Below the pieces are notes generated by a model. It searched no databases. It was not told the origin of the DNA and saw only the letters and a program-made list of their open reading frames with translations. Of a stretch of DNA of 64,000 nt, positions 27,863 to 36,345 are shown piece by piece. Position 1 is the first letter of the stretch. Each line of letters begins with the position of its first letter. The translations under genes and the position numbers were made by a program. Source of the stretch: UBA5078 sp964538025 (lineage in GTDB: Bacteria; Pseudomonadota; Gammaproteobacteria; Pseudomonadales; Pseudohongiellaceae); contig CAZICZ010000004.1 of the NCBI GenBank assembly GCA_964538025.1, positions 1 through 64,000 on the forward strand, read 5' to 3'.

Positions 27863-28294
27863 CTAGAGATGATCGGTGACCCAGCGCGTGAACTGGCTGG
27901 CTGGCAGGGCTCCGGACACCCGTGCCACTTCCTTGCCATTCTTGAACATCATCAGCGTGGGAATGCTGCGAATTCCAAAGCGCTGTGACAGGGCGGGCTG
28001 TTCCTCGGTGTTGACCTTCAGGAGACGAACCCGTGGTTCAAGAGTCTGTGCCGCGGCTTCGAAGGTGGGGGCAAACTGGCGGCAGGGGCCGCACCAGGAG
28101 GCCCAAAAGTCCACCACGACGGGGAGGCTTCCCCCAAGGTGCTGTTCAAACTCGGTGTGCGAAACGCTGACCGGTTTTCCAGGGAAGAGAGCATTTTTGC
28201 AGGCACCGCAATGGCCATTGGCGCTCAGTTTTTCCGCCGGCATGCGGTTCTTGCGATGGCAATGGGGACACGTAACAAAGAGTTCCTGACTCAT
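27863..28294 (-). CDS. trxC: Thioredoxin 2 (zinc-ribbon thioredoxin)
   Basis: 143 residues. An N-terminal zinc ribbon (CPHC at residues 9-12 and CGAC at 29-32) precedes a thioredoxin fold with the active site WASWCGPC (C68, C71) and the cis-proline loop RSIPTLMMF. Cytoplasmic dithiol reductase, OxyR-controlled in E. coli. It is divergent from the MFS gene and lies 136 bases upstream of the glycine-zipper gene on the same strand. Confidence 0.95.
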   Translation of the reverse strand: MSQELFVTCPHCHRKNRMPAEKLSANGHCGACKNALFPGKPVSVSHTEFEQHLGGSLPVVVDFWASWCGPCRQFAPTFEAAAQTLEPRVRLLKVNTEEQPALSQRFGIRSIPTLMMFKNGKEVARVSGALPASQFTRWVTDHL

Positions 28295-28438
28295 GGAAGA
28301 TCCTCAAGATGGGCTTGTGTGTGGGGACAATATCGGGGCCTGCCTCCGCGACTTCAAGCCTTCAACACGGTCGGGAAGATTGCATTGATCCGTATTTTCG
28401 ATGAAGCTGACGTTCTTCCCGACGCCCATGAACAGGTC

Positions 28439-29899
28439 ATGACAGAGAATTCCGCACAATCGCCCGCTGCCGCTGGCAAAGGCCGCGTCAGCTGGGTACG
28501 CAACACGCTGGGCCTCTCGCAGAAAGAAGCCGTAGCCTCGGCCACCATGACGGCTACCGGGGACAATTTCTTCAACGCCTTTGCCATTTACCTGAACGCC
28601 ACTGCCGTGCAGATGGGCTGGCTCATGGCAATTCCACAATTGTTCGGAGCCCTTTTCCAGGTGCTCTCCGCATGGCTGGGCAATTACCTTCCTCGCAAAC
28701 CCCTCGTTGTAGGAACTGCCATTTTCCAGACGGGTGTCGTGATTGGCCTGTCGTTGCTGGCACTGTCGCGCAGCGCCAATGCAGTGAGCTGGCTCATCTT
28801 TCTGGCCGTGTTGTATTTCGCGTGCATTAACTTCATTCAGCCGCAATGGCGCGCGTGGATGGGAAGTGTGGTTCCGCAACGACGTCGGGGGGCCTTTTTC
28901 GCCTCGCGCACCCGGCTGACGATGATGGCCTCGCTCGGCATTTTCATCAGTGGAGGAGGGCTGCTTACGCTGAGTGAGCGTTTTGACGTTGTCTGGCTGG
29001 GCTTTGCCCTGTTGTTCGCCACGGCGGCCATTGGCCGGGGATTTTCGAGCCGCTATCTGGGGCAGATGCACGACCCCGATCCGCATCCCCATGCCAGTGG
29101 ACGCAAAGGGTTCTGGCAAAGTATCCGGCAGTTGTATGCCTCGTTGGGAGACAAGACCTTCCGGGATTACAGTTTTTTTGTGGCGGGCATGCAGGGCGTG
29201 GTGGCCATTTCCGCGCCGTTCTTCGCGGTCTATATGCTGCGGGATCTGCAGTTCACCTATTTCCAGTATTGCCTCAACGCCATTGCCTCGATTGCCACGC
29301 AGTTTGTGATGCTCAGTTTTTGGGGGCGCTTCAGTGACCGCTTCGGCAATCGTCTGGTGATGCAATTTTCAAGCGTGCTGATTCCTTTTATGCCGCTGCT
29401 GTGGCTGTTTTCCGCTGACCGCTATTACCTGTTGGGAGTGCAGGTGATGTCGGGATTTGTGTGGAGCGGGTTCTCGCTCAGCACGGCAAATTATCTTTAC
29501 GACATCCGCCCGCACAAAAGTAATTTCGCTGTCTACGCCGCCATGCAGTCGGCGCTCAGTGCTTGCGCCGTATTCCTGGGGGCCCTTTTGGGAGGCCTGA
29601 TTGCCTCCGTCGCGCCCGCAATCGTGTCGTTTGTGCCCCTGCTGGAAGACATTCGCAGCCCGCTGTTTCTGGTGTTTTTTGCCAGTTTTGCCCTGCGTGC
29701 CCTGATTGCCGCCTGGTTTGTGCCGCGTGCCGTGGAGCCCACCCTGCGCAAGCGGCCACAGCTGCTGCAGATCATTTATCGCGTTGCCCGCTTCAACGCC
29801 ATCTCCGGCGTTTCCTTGGACTGGTTGAGTGTCACCCGGCGCCGGCGTCCCCAGGACAGGGAGCCGGACGACGTGGCGGAGGAGGTCACGGAGGAGTAA
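28439..29899 (+). CDS. MFS transporter
   Basis: 486 residues from the ATG at 28439; the frame is open further upstream across the trxC gene, which is not coding on this strand. Around 12 hydrophobic segments are visible, beginning with DNFFNAFAIYLNATAVQMGW and AIPQLFGALFQVLSAWLGNY. The loop GRFSDRFGNRLVMQFS after the central region is MFS-like. Its extended hydrophilic C-terminus is acidic. Substrate unknown; no adjacent regulator or pathway gene narrows it down. Confidence 0.85.
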   Translation: MTENSAQSPAAAGKGRVSWVRNTLGLSQKEAVASATMTATGDNFFNAFAIYLNATAVQMGWLMAIPQLFGALFQVLSAWLGNYLPRKPLVVGTAIFQTGVVIGLSLLALSRSANAVSWLIFLAVLYFACINFIQPQWRAWMGSVVPQRRRGAFFASRTRLTMMASLGIFISGGGLLTLSERFDVVWLGFALLFATAAIGRGFSSRYLGQMHDPDPHPHASGRKGFWQSIRQLYASLGDKTFRDYSFFVAGMQGVVAISAPFFAVYMLRDLQFTYFQYCLNAIASIATQFVMLSFWGRFSDRFGNRLVMQFSSVLIPFMPLLWLFSADRYYLLGVQVMSGFVWSGFSLSTANYLYDIRPHKSNFAVYAAMQSALSACAVFLGALLGGLIASVAPAIVSFVPLLEDIRSPLFLVFFASFALRALIAAWFVPRAVEPTLRKRPQLLQIIYRVARFNAISGVSLDWLSVTRRRRPQDREPDDVAEEVTEE

Positions 29900-29910
29900 G
29901 GCGGAAAGTG

Positions 29911-30309
29911 CTAGTCGGCCAGCCAGACATCGCGGGCCCAGTGCCAGAGGGAATCCCAGGTTTCATCCGACATGCTCTCGTTCCAGAAGCGCACGGCACC
30001 GTCTTTCGCGATGCAGTAATAGCCTCCCTCATGTTCACAGACCGGCAGGTATTTGCGCGGAAGGCCGAGACTCCAGGCCACGGCGGCCACTTCGGGCAGG
30101 TAGGTATGAGAGTTCGGGTCGGTCACCGTCACGGGTTCATGGCGACCACAGACGACGTCACTGACTAACAGCAGAAAATCACGCAGGTCATCCGGAAGCG
30201 CTACGCAGAGCGCTTCCTCGATCTCTACCAGCAAGTCTTCGTCCGGCAACTCCAATGGCACCGGGACAGGTTCATTGCGCTCGCGCAGCGCGTCGACGAC
30301 GTCTTCCAT
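29911..30309 (-). CDS. SMI1/KNR4 family protein
   Basis: 132 residues from the ATG at 30309. The N-terminal half (LPDEDLLVEIEEALCVALPD, then DLRDFLLLVSDVVCG) and a later LPVCEHEGGYYCIAKDG and VRFWNES are typical of the SMI1/KNR4 fold. In bacteria this fold often serves as immunity protein in contact-dependent toxin systems, but no toxin gene is adjacent. Its start lies 2 bases after the stop of the upstream secreted protein gene on the same strand, so they are probably co-transcribed. Confidence 0.75.
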   Translation of the reverse strand: MEDVVDALRERNEPVPVPLELPDEDLLVEIEEALCVALPDDLRDFLLLVSDVVCGRHEPVTVTDPNSHTYLPEVAAVAWSLGLPRKYLPVCEHEGGYYCIAKDGAVRFWNESMSDETWDSLWHWARDVWLAD

Positions 30310-30310
30310 G

Positions 30311-31312
30311 TCAGCGTGCCGCTCCCGCTTCACGCTCTTCCACTCGTGCGCCGGCGAGGACGCCAGGCAGGGCGTAATTGCCTTCGTGGCAGGCATATTC
30401 GAACAGACGGTCTTCGGTATGCTGCATGGGAATTTCCGCCGTCCAGGGAGCGGTAAAGGTGCTGGGGTCATTCAGGGTGACGCGGTAATTCAAGGTGTCC
30501 TCCGCCACGCGGGTGAAATGTTCAGTCACGACCAGATGCTCGCCGGCACCACGGTAGGTCTGGCTGGGATTGAAGCGGCGGGTTTCAACCACGAGGGTAT
30601 CGCCCTCCCAATGCCCGATGGAGTCTCCCATCCAGGGACGGAAATTCTCCGGCAAGGGCTCTGCGTCGATGCGGATGATGCGAGCGTCATGCACCATCTC
30701 CACCAGAATCATCACGTATCCCGGTGACTGCACGATCTGATAATGATTGTTGTAGAGAATAGGCAGCATGGGAGGCCCGGAACTAGACCCGAAGGACAGC
30801 AGGCAGCGCTCGGCCAGGGGGCGTGACTCAGGCCCCTTGAACGGATCCGCCCGGCGCTCCTGGGCGGCGGCTGCAAGTCGAGCCAGTGCTTCGGGCGTCT
30901 GTGCGGGAATGCGCCCGTCGGCGGGGTCTACGATCAGCGAGCTGCGCGCTTCGCCGTTATAGACAGCAACCTTTGTTCCGTCGTCAAACCAGAAATTGTT
31001 ATAGCTGTCTTCGAGGTCTATCTGCCCCTTGGTGGGCGGAGGGCGGTTCGGGTCACTGGGGAGATCCGCTTGTGCCGTCTGATCGGCGACCGCCTGTTCC
31101 ATGGCAGCCTGTTCATCGGCAGTCAACGCCTGTCTGTTGCCAAATTGTGCTGGACGCTCAAGAGGGGTAATGGTGTTGTTGGTCCACATCCCTTGAAGGT
31201 CCGGCACGCCATCTGACGTCCGGGGAGCCTGGTACGATGTCTGTCCGAGCAAAGGGGCTGACACAGCGCAGCAAAGGAGTGCACACAGGGCAGGGAAAAG
31301 ACGTCTGTTCAT
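30311..31312 (-). CDS. Secreted protein of unknown function (PDLQGMW type)
   Basis: 333 residues. A Sec signal peptide (MNRRLFPALCALLCCAVSAP, cleavage near LGQ) precedes RTSDGVPDLQGMWTNNTITP, an opening that I recall from many uncharacterised secreted proteins of acidobacteria and proteobacteria. Other conserved-looking blocks are RCLLSFGSSSGPPMLPILYN, MILVEMVHDARIIRI, and GDSIGHWEGDTLVVETRRF. I know no demonstrated function. The SMI1/KNR4 gene follows on the same strand. Confidence 0.75.
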   Translation of the reverse strand: MNRRLFPALCALLCCAVSAPLLGQTSYQAPRTSDGVPDLQGMWTNNTITPLERPAQFGNRQALTADEQAAMEQAVADQTAQADLPSDPNRPPPTKGQIDLEDSYNNFWFDDGTKVAVYNGEARSSLIVDPADGRIPAQTPEALARLAAAAQERRADPFKGPESRPLAERCLLSFGSSSGPPMLPILYNNHYQIVQSPGYVMILVEMVHDARIIRIDAEPLPENFRPWMGDSIGHWEGDTLVVETRRFNPSQTYRGAGEHLVVTEHFTRVAEDTLNYRVTLNDPSTFTAPWTAEIPMQHTEDRLFEYACHEGNYALPGVLAGARVEEREAGAAR

Positions 31313-31488
31313 TATTATTCTCCAGGTCTTTTACAGGGGGGCGGTCAGGGCAGTGAGCGTAGCAGACTCCTTTCCGCAGGTGCAATCGACACCTCTGCGG
31401 TGGAAGTACCGCTGACCGCATGTCCGGGCTGGCAAGCGGGGCAGGATTTGCGACAATGGCGCCCTTCATTGCTCTGGGGATCATCCTT

Positions 31489-32163
31489 ATGCCGTATTTG
31501 CCCGCTGTTGAAAAATTGTCTGCGTCTCACGCCACGCCCGATGCGGCAGTGATCTGGTTGCATGGCCTGGGGGCTGATGGTCACGACTTTGCGGGCATCG
31601 TGCCTGAGCTTCGGTTGCCCTCGTCCCTTTCCGTCCGCTTTGTCATGCCCCACGCGCCGTCCATCCCGGTCACGATCAATCAGGGGTTCGTCATGCCCGC
31701 CTGGTACGACATTCTGGAGATGGATATCGGACGTCGCGTCGACACAGCGCAGTTGATCCGCTCCGCGGAGGCCGTGCATGCCCTGATCGCCCGCGAAATC
31801 GAGCGGGGAGTAGACAGTCGCCGGATTGTGCTTGCCGGGTTTTCACAGGGGGGGGCGGTCATTTTGCAGGCGGCGTTGACCTGCCCCTTTCCCCTTGCCG
31901 GCGCCATCTCCTTGTCCAGTTACTTCCCGACCGCGGCCGAGATTAGACCATCCCCTGCGAATTCCGCTCTTCCGGTGCTTGTGTGCCACGGGCGTTTCGA
32001 CCCGGTAGTGCAGGAGACCTTGGGAGTGAAGGCTGTGGAAGACCTGAAAGCCTTAGGGCATCCGGTAGACTATCGGCAGTACCCGATGGAGCATTCGGTT
32101 TGTCTGGAAGAGATTCGGGATATATCCGCCTGGTTGCAGGCGCGTTGGGTCACGCCGCTCTAG
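31489..32163 (+). CDS. Carboxylesterase / phospholipase (alpha/beta hydrolase)
   Basis: 224 residues from the ATG at 31489; the open frame begins earlier at 31420, but the shorter form matches the 220-residue family of Pseudomonas carboxylesterase II. The catalytic triad is visible: S119 in AGFSQGGAV, D171 in CHGRFDPVV and H202 in YPMEHSVC, with oxyanion motif WLHGLGADGHDF. No signal peptide in the short form, so cytoplasmic. Acts on short-chain esters or lysophospholipids by family knowledge. Confidence 0.88.
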   Translation: MPYLPAVEKLSASHATPDAAVIWLHGLGADGHDFAGIVPELRLPSSLSVRFVMPHAPSIPVTINQGFVMPAWYDILEMDIGRRVDTAQLIRSAEAVHALIAREIERGVDSRRIVLAGFSQGGAVILQAALTCPFPLAGAISLSSYFPTAAEIRPSPANSALPVLVCHGRFDPVVQETLGVKAVEDLKALGHPVDYRQYPMEHSVCLEEIRDISAWLQARWVTPL

Positions 32164-32588
32164 AGCCCCACGCCGCGCGCCATCAGGAAGGCGAGCACGG
32201 GAATGATGACTAGCAGCAGCAACTCCACACGCAACACCCGTATGACACTTGCGGGCACGGCGATCGATTCCTGGTCTGACTTGCGCAGACGCAGAAAAAA
32301 CACGGTAGGGATGATCGACAGCAAGCCGATTAGAACAAACACGCCGAGCTTGGCATGGAACACGGGATTGCCGGTATAGAACGCTGCCGGTTTGCCTACC
32401 CACAGCCAAAGGCTGAGGCCAAAAATCGCCACCAGGCCTGCGCTCAGTCCATAGAGGCCGTCCACCTTCAGCAGGTTGCGAGCGTCTTCTCGGCTGATGG
32501 TCGGCGCGATGGCAATGTTTTCTATGATCAGCGTGACTGCCAAGACGAGCACAAAGAAAAGATGGGCGTAGCGGATCAGGACATCCAT
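32160..32588 (-). CDS. DUF2214 family inner-membrane protein
   Basis: 142 residues with four predicted membrane helices. The pattern YGLSAGLVAIFGLSLWLWVG, KPAAFYTGNPVFHAKLGVFV is the DUF2214 signature. Function unknown. It overlaps the 3' end of the carboxylesterase gene by 4 bases tail to tail and lies 10 bases after the glutaredoxin gene on the same strand, so the two are probably one transcript. Confidence 0.8.
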   Translation of the reverse strand: MDVLIRYAHLFFVLVLAVTLIIENIAIAPTISREDARNLLKVDGLYGLSAGLVAIFGLSLWLWVGKPAAFYTGNPVFHAKLGVFVLIGLLSIIPTVFFLRLRKSDQESIAVPASVIRVLRVELLLLVIIPVLAFLMARGVGL

Positions 32589-32598
32589 AAACTCTCCT

Positions 32599-32991
32599 TC
32601 AGGTGTCAGGCGCGGAAAGCGTGGAGCTCACGCCGTGTCGCAACAGTACTTCGGCCAGATGACCCGAGCGCACGGCGGCAGAAAGGTCCGTATAGCCTCC
32701 GATCCGCTCGCCGCCAATAAAGACTTGCGGCAAGGTGCGGCTGCCAGTGCGTGCTTGCAGTGTTTCCCGGATTTCCTGATTCAGCGGCGCGGCAAGAAAC
32801 TCGCCGCGATCGAGCTCGAATTCGGTAAAGGCGATGCCGTGTTGGGTCAGCAATTGTGTCGCGGCCCGACAAAACGAACACCAGCTCAGTGAGAATATCA
32901 CCACGGGGGAATCGGCCCGGTCGAGGGCGGCGTCGACGAATTCCCGTCCCTTGAGCGGGGCAGTCACAGCGTCTGAAACAGTTTCAGGCAT
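32599..32991 (-). CDS. Glutaredoxin with N-terminal extension
   Basis: 130 residues from the ATG at 32991 (frame open to 33069). About 28 residues of N-terminal extension precede a glutaredoxin fold with the dithiol active site SLSWCSFC (C38, C41), a cis-proline motif RTLPQVFIGGERIGGYTDL, and the GSH-binding GGYTD. The CSFC active site differs from the CPYC of classic glutaredoxins. Cytoplasmic; likely a thiol reductase. Confidence 0.85.
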   Translation of the reverse strand: MPETVSDAVTAPLKGREFVDAALDRADSPVVIFSLSWCSFCRAATQLLTQHGIAFTEFELDRGEFLAAPLNQEIRETLQARTGSRTLPQVFIGGERIGGYTDLSAAVRSGHLAEVLLRHGVSSTLSAPDT

Positions 32992-33146
32992 GCACGGGTC
33001 CTGTCGCCAAAAAAGAGTCTCATTGTGGCATAACACGAATGCGAATTCTTGCTGTCTAATGCGGAGCAAACCGCCTATTGCCGCGCTGCTGTGCTAGAGT
33101 GGCCGGCGTTTAACAATCTGCACAATGAAAACATGAGGGAATAAAA

Positions 33147-33518
33147 ATGATTGGCTACGTGACCTTGGGAACCAATGATATGAAGCGTGCCGGCGCGTTT
33201 TACGATGCGCTCCTGGCCGAATTGGGCGCAAAGCGCACCATGGAATTTGATACCTTTATCGCTTGGGGATGTAGCCCGGACGGTGTCATGCTCTCCGTGA
33301 TCAAGCCCTATGATGGCAACGAAGCCACCGTAGGCAATGGCGTGATGGTGGCTCTTGCAGCTGACAGCAAGGAAACCGTGAAGCGCGTGTATGACAAGGC
33401 CATGGCGCTGGGCGCGAAAGACGAAGGCCCGGCCGGTCCCCGCGGTGATACCTTCTACGCCGGCTATTTCCGCGACCCGGACGGCCATAAACTGAACGTG
33501 TTTTATATGGGCGAGTAG
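33147..33518 (+). CDS. VOC family protein (glyoxalase/dioxygenase fold)
   Basis: 123 residues starting MIGYVTLGTNDMKRAGAFYD, the beta-alpha-beta opening of the vicinal oxygen chelate fold, ending DTFYAGYFRDPDGHKLNVFY with the metal-binding-type glutamate replaced by Asn in the final strand. Only one VOC half, so it is probably a homodimer. It has a good ribosome site (GAGGGA). The substrate is unknown. Confidence 0.85.
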   Translation: MIGYVTLGTNDMKRAGAFYDALLAELGAKRTMEFDTFIAWGCSPDGVMLSVIKPYDGNEATVGNGVMVALAADSKETVKRVYDKAMALGAKDEGPAGPRGDTFYAGYFRDPDGHKLNVFYMGE

Positions 33519-33570
33519 GCAGTCAGCCTCTGGCAATGACCGGCATCGCGAAGGAAAGCCGCCGGTCACA

Positions 33571-34266
33571 ATGCCGCACGAGACACGCGTTATGGATCAC
33601 CCTCATACCCCCCCCACTGATGAGCAGGCAATTGAAACCATGTTGCCTAAGCCTGGTCTTCGCGAGCGCAAAAAACGCCTGCGATTGCAGCGCATCATCA
33701 CGGTCTCCCGCCAGTTGTTTATCAACAAGGGTTTTCACGAAACGACCATTCAAGAGATAGCGCAGGAAGCCGGCATCGGTCTCGGCACGCTCTACCTCTA
33801 TGCCAAAAGCAAGGAGGATCTTCTGGTTTTGGTGTTTCGTGAAAACCTGCTGCAGATGACGGAATCTGCCTTCGATGTGATCGACCTGGAGGGCAGCATT
33901 GTGGATCAGTTGATGCGGTTTTTTCAGGTCCACATCAATTACCACAAAGAGGACCCTCTTCTTTCGCGCGTGGTTCTGAAGGAGCTTTCGTTTCCCGTCA
34001 ATCCAGCGCGCCGCGAGGATATTGAGCTGATCTTCAACACCGCCTATATCAAGCTGACCCAGCTGCTAAAACGCGGAATTACCGAAGGGAAGCTCTCGCC
34101 CAAACTCTATGTCGGTACGGCGGTGACCAGTATCTTTGGTCTGTTTTATCACCTGCTGCAGGGTTTCCTGTGCGAGTTTTTTACCGAAGCCGAGTTCCAG
34201 AAAAACCTGCGCCACGCACTCGACATGTTATTGAGTGACGCCATCCTGCCGCGCCCCAACGTCTGA
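33571..34266 (+). CDS. TetR family transcriptional regulator
   Basis: 231 residues. After a non-conserved N-terminus of about 45 residues comes the TetR helix-turn-helix (ITVSRQLFINKGFHETTIQE, then IAQEAGIGLGTLYLYAKSKE). The ligand-binding C-terminal domain is all-helical and gives no clue to the inducer. An in-frame ATG at 33592 is an alternative start. It lies 199 bases upstream of the copper-monooxygenase-like gene in the same orientation and is the best local candidate for its regulator (inference). Confidence 0.9.
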   Translation: MPHETRVMDHPHTPPTDEQAIETMLPKPGLRERKKRLRLQRIITVSRQLFINKGFHETTIQEIAQEAGIGLGTLYLYAKSKEDLLVLVFRENLLQMTESAFDVIDLEGSIVDQLMRFFQVHINYHKEDPLLSRVVLKELSFPVNPARREDIELIFNTAYIKLTQLLKRGITEGKLSPKLYVGTAVTSIFGLFYHLLQGFLCEFFTEAEFQKNLRHALDMLLSDAILPRPNV

Positions 34267-34344
34267 AATTTTCGGCAATTTCTTGCTGATTTCTGCATTT
34301 GAAAAAGTAATGAGAGATATCCCGAACACGGCTCTGTTTCGGCG

Positions 34345-34372
34345 TTGATTTGTCCATGGCCGGTGATAGCAT
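34345..34372 (+). promoter_or_regulatory. Possible promoter of the redoxin/cytochrome/PHM-like gene
   Basis: TTGATT at 34345-34350 and TAGCAT at 34367-34372 are 16 bases apart, with TGA just before the -10 giving an extended -10 (TGATAGCAT). It lies about 95 bases upstream of the ATG at 34466. Confidence 0.4.
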
Positions 34373-34465
34373 CCCCTCACAATTTGCGGAAGAGCGGGCA
34401 TTCGTTCGCCTGGCAGTCACCTCCCGCGATGCGCGACGACAGATTCACACTATACGGAGAAAGCT

Positions 34466-36217
34466 ATGTTCACTTTTAGTAAGGGACGCAAAACTCTCAG
34501 CCTGACCATTGGCGCGTTGGCGCTGATCGGGTCGTTTTCCACCGGCGCACTGCAAGCCGCCGAGCGGGTGGGCGATTTTTCATTGCTGGATCAACAGGGC
34601 AAATTTCACCACATGGCCTGGTATGACGATCACAAGGCCATCGCCTTCCTCGTGCAGGTCAACGGCAGTGAGCAGACTCGCGCCGCACTGGGTGATTTCA
34701 GCCGACTCAAAACCGAATTCGATGCTCAGGGCGTTGAGTTCTTCATGATTAACCCGCTCGGTGAGGCACGTGATGCCGTCCGTCAGGATGCTGACAAACT
34801 GGGCGCAGGGATTCCCGTCCTGATCGACGATGCCCAGATTGTGGCGAACTCCATGGGTGTGCGCGGTTCCGGGGAAGCGTTCTTGTACGACCCTCGCAGT
34901 TTCGAGGTGGTGTATCGAGGTCCGGTGGCGGGTCTGGAGGGCGCCCTGCAGGACGTCATCGCCGGACGTGAGATTCGCGTGTCCGAGATAGCCATGGACA
35001 ATGCCGATGTGACGTATTCCGGCCTGCTGGCGCAACAGGCCAGTGTTTCCTACTCACAGGACGTCGCTCCTATCATTGCGCAGAATTGTGCGACCTGCCA
35101 CCGGGATGGCGGTATTGCTCCGTTTGCCATGGACAGCCATGCCATGGTGCAGGGCTGGTCCCCGATGATCCGAGAAGTGCTGATGACCAAGCGCATGCCC
35201 CCGGGCCAACTGGATCCGCATGTCGGCAACTTCGAGAACAGCTACACCCTGAGCGTGGCCGATCAGCAGACACTCATCCAGTGGATTGAGGCAGGTGCTG
35301 TGAAGGATGGTGAGGCCGATCCCCTGGCGGCGCTGACCTGGCCCGAGTCCAAGTGGGCCTTCGGCGAGCCCGACCTGATTGTCAAGGTCCCTCCCCAGAC
35401 CATCCCGGCCACCGGTATTCTGGATTACATCACCGTGGTGGTGCCTTTTGAGGGATTGGACAAAGACCGTTGGGTGCGTGCTAGCCAATACATTGCCGGC
35501 GATCGTAAAGTGCTGCATCACACCCTGAATGCCATCATTCAGCCTGGTGAAACGCGTCCGCGAGGCTTTTTGGGTGAGAGCGATCCCAATGTGGCGTATA
35601 TCACGCCCTACATTCCGGGTGCGGAGCCTCATATCGAAAAGCCAAACACCGGCGGCCTGTTGAAGGCCGGGTCGAAGCTGGCCCTCCAGTTGCACTACAC
35701 GACGATGGGCAAGGAAACCGTGGACGCGAGTGAAATCGGCATTTGGTTCTATCCCGAGGACCAGATTCCACAGGAGCGTCTCTCCAGCGAATGCGCCTGT
35801 ATCTTCCCGCAGACCTGGACCAATATTCCGCCCTACGATCCTGACTTTGTGCAACAGCAAAGCATTACCATCAAGGCAGATGCCTATGTGCAGAGCTTTA
35901 TTCCCCACATGCACTTCCGGGGCAAGAGCATGAGTTTTGCAGCGCATTTCCCGGATGGGAAGGTTCAGGAGCTGATCAATATTGCCAATTACAACTACAA
36001 CTGGCAGATCGATTACAAACTGGCAGAACCCGTGTTCGTTCCTGCCGGGACGCGAATAGTGGCAACCGGAGCGTTCGACAATTCCACCCAGAACAAGTCC
36101 AACCCCGATCCTGCCCGCTCAGTGCCCTGGGGTGATCAGAGCTGGGATGAAATGTTCTTCGGTCAGGTCTACTGGAAGTATGTTGATCAGAGCGTGTTTG
36201 TCAGCGCGAATCAATAA
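34466..36217 (+). CDS. Secreted redoxin - cytochrome c - copper monooxygenase (PHM-like) fusion
   Basis: 583 residues. A signal peptide (about 1-31, cleavage near LQAA) is followed by a thioredoxin-fold redoxin domain (about 32-165) with no cysteine, a mono-haem motif CATCH at 208-212, and a C-terminal domain of about 300 residues resembling copper type II ascorbate-dependent monooxygenases. All six expected copper ligands can be placed: H351 and H352 (VLHHTL), H410 (LQLHYTT), H481 and H483 (PHMHFRG) and M563 (WDEMFF), matching the PHM set HH, H, HxH, M. Periplasmic localisation is expected. The haem domain could supply electrons, replacing ascorbate (inference). The substrate is unknown. A strong terminator follows. 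Its paralogue at 24288-26045 has lost most ligands. Confidence 0.88.
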   Translation: MFTFSKGRKTLSLTIGALALIGSFSTGALQAAERVGDFSLLDQQGKFHHMAWYDDHKAIAFLVQVNGSEQTRAALGDFSRLKTEFDAQGVEFFMINPLGEARDAVRQDADKLGAGIPVLIDDAQIVANSMGVRGSGEAFLYDPRSFEVVYRGPVAGLEGALQDVIAGREIRVSEIAMDNADVTYSGLLAQQASVSYSQDVAPIIAQNCATCHRDGGIAPFAMDSHAMVQGWSPMIREVLMTKRMPPGQLDPHVGNFENSYTLSVADQQTLIQWIEAGAVKDGEADPLAALTWPESKWAFGEPDLIVKVPPQTIPATGILDYITVVVPFEGLDKDRWVRASQYIAGDRKVLHHTLNAIIQPGETRPRGFLGESDPNVAYITPYIPGAEPHIEKPNTGGLLKAGSKLALQLHYTTMGKETVDASEIGIWFYPEDQIPQERLSSECACIFPQTWTNIPPYDPDFVQQQSITIKADAYVQSFIPHMHFRGKSMSFAAHFPDGKVQELINIANYNYNWQIDYKLAEPVFVPAGTRIVATGAFDNSTQNKSNPDPARSVPWGDQSWDEMFFGQVYWKYVDQSVFVSANQ

Positions 36218-36260
36218 GACGTAAAGATCAGGAAGAGGGGGGGCGCAAGGAGCGCCAACG

Positions 36261-36297
36261 AAAAAGGGAAAGAGGCTGGACGCTTCTTTCCCTTTTT
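36261..36297. terminator. Bidirectional terminator between convergent genes
   Basis: A perfect 12-bp stem (36261-36272 with 36286-36297) has A5 on one side and T5 on the other, so it can terminate transcription from both directions. It sits between the convergent copper-monooxygenase-like gene and the exported FAH-family gene. Confidence 0.85.
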
Positions 36298-36345
36298 CTT
36301 TGGGAGAGTGGCGGCCAACGAACGTGGCCACCTCCCGCCTGGAGC

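Noticed and set aside
28139..28438. N-terminal 100-codon extension of the MFS transporter
   Set aside because: It lies opposite the trxC gene and its upstream gap, has no membrane or signal character, and the ATG at 28439 begins the conserved part.
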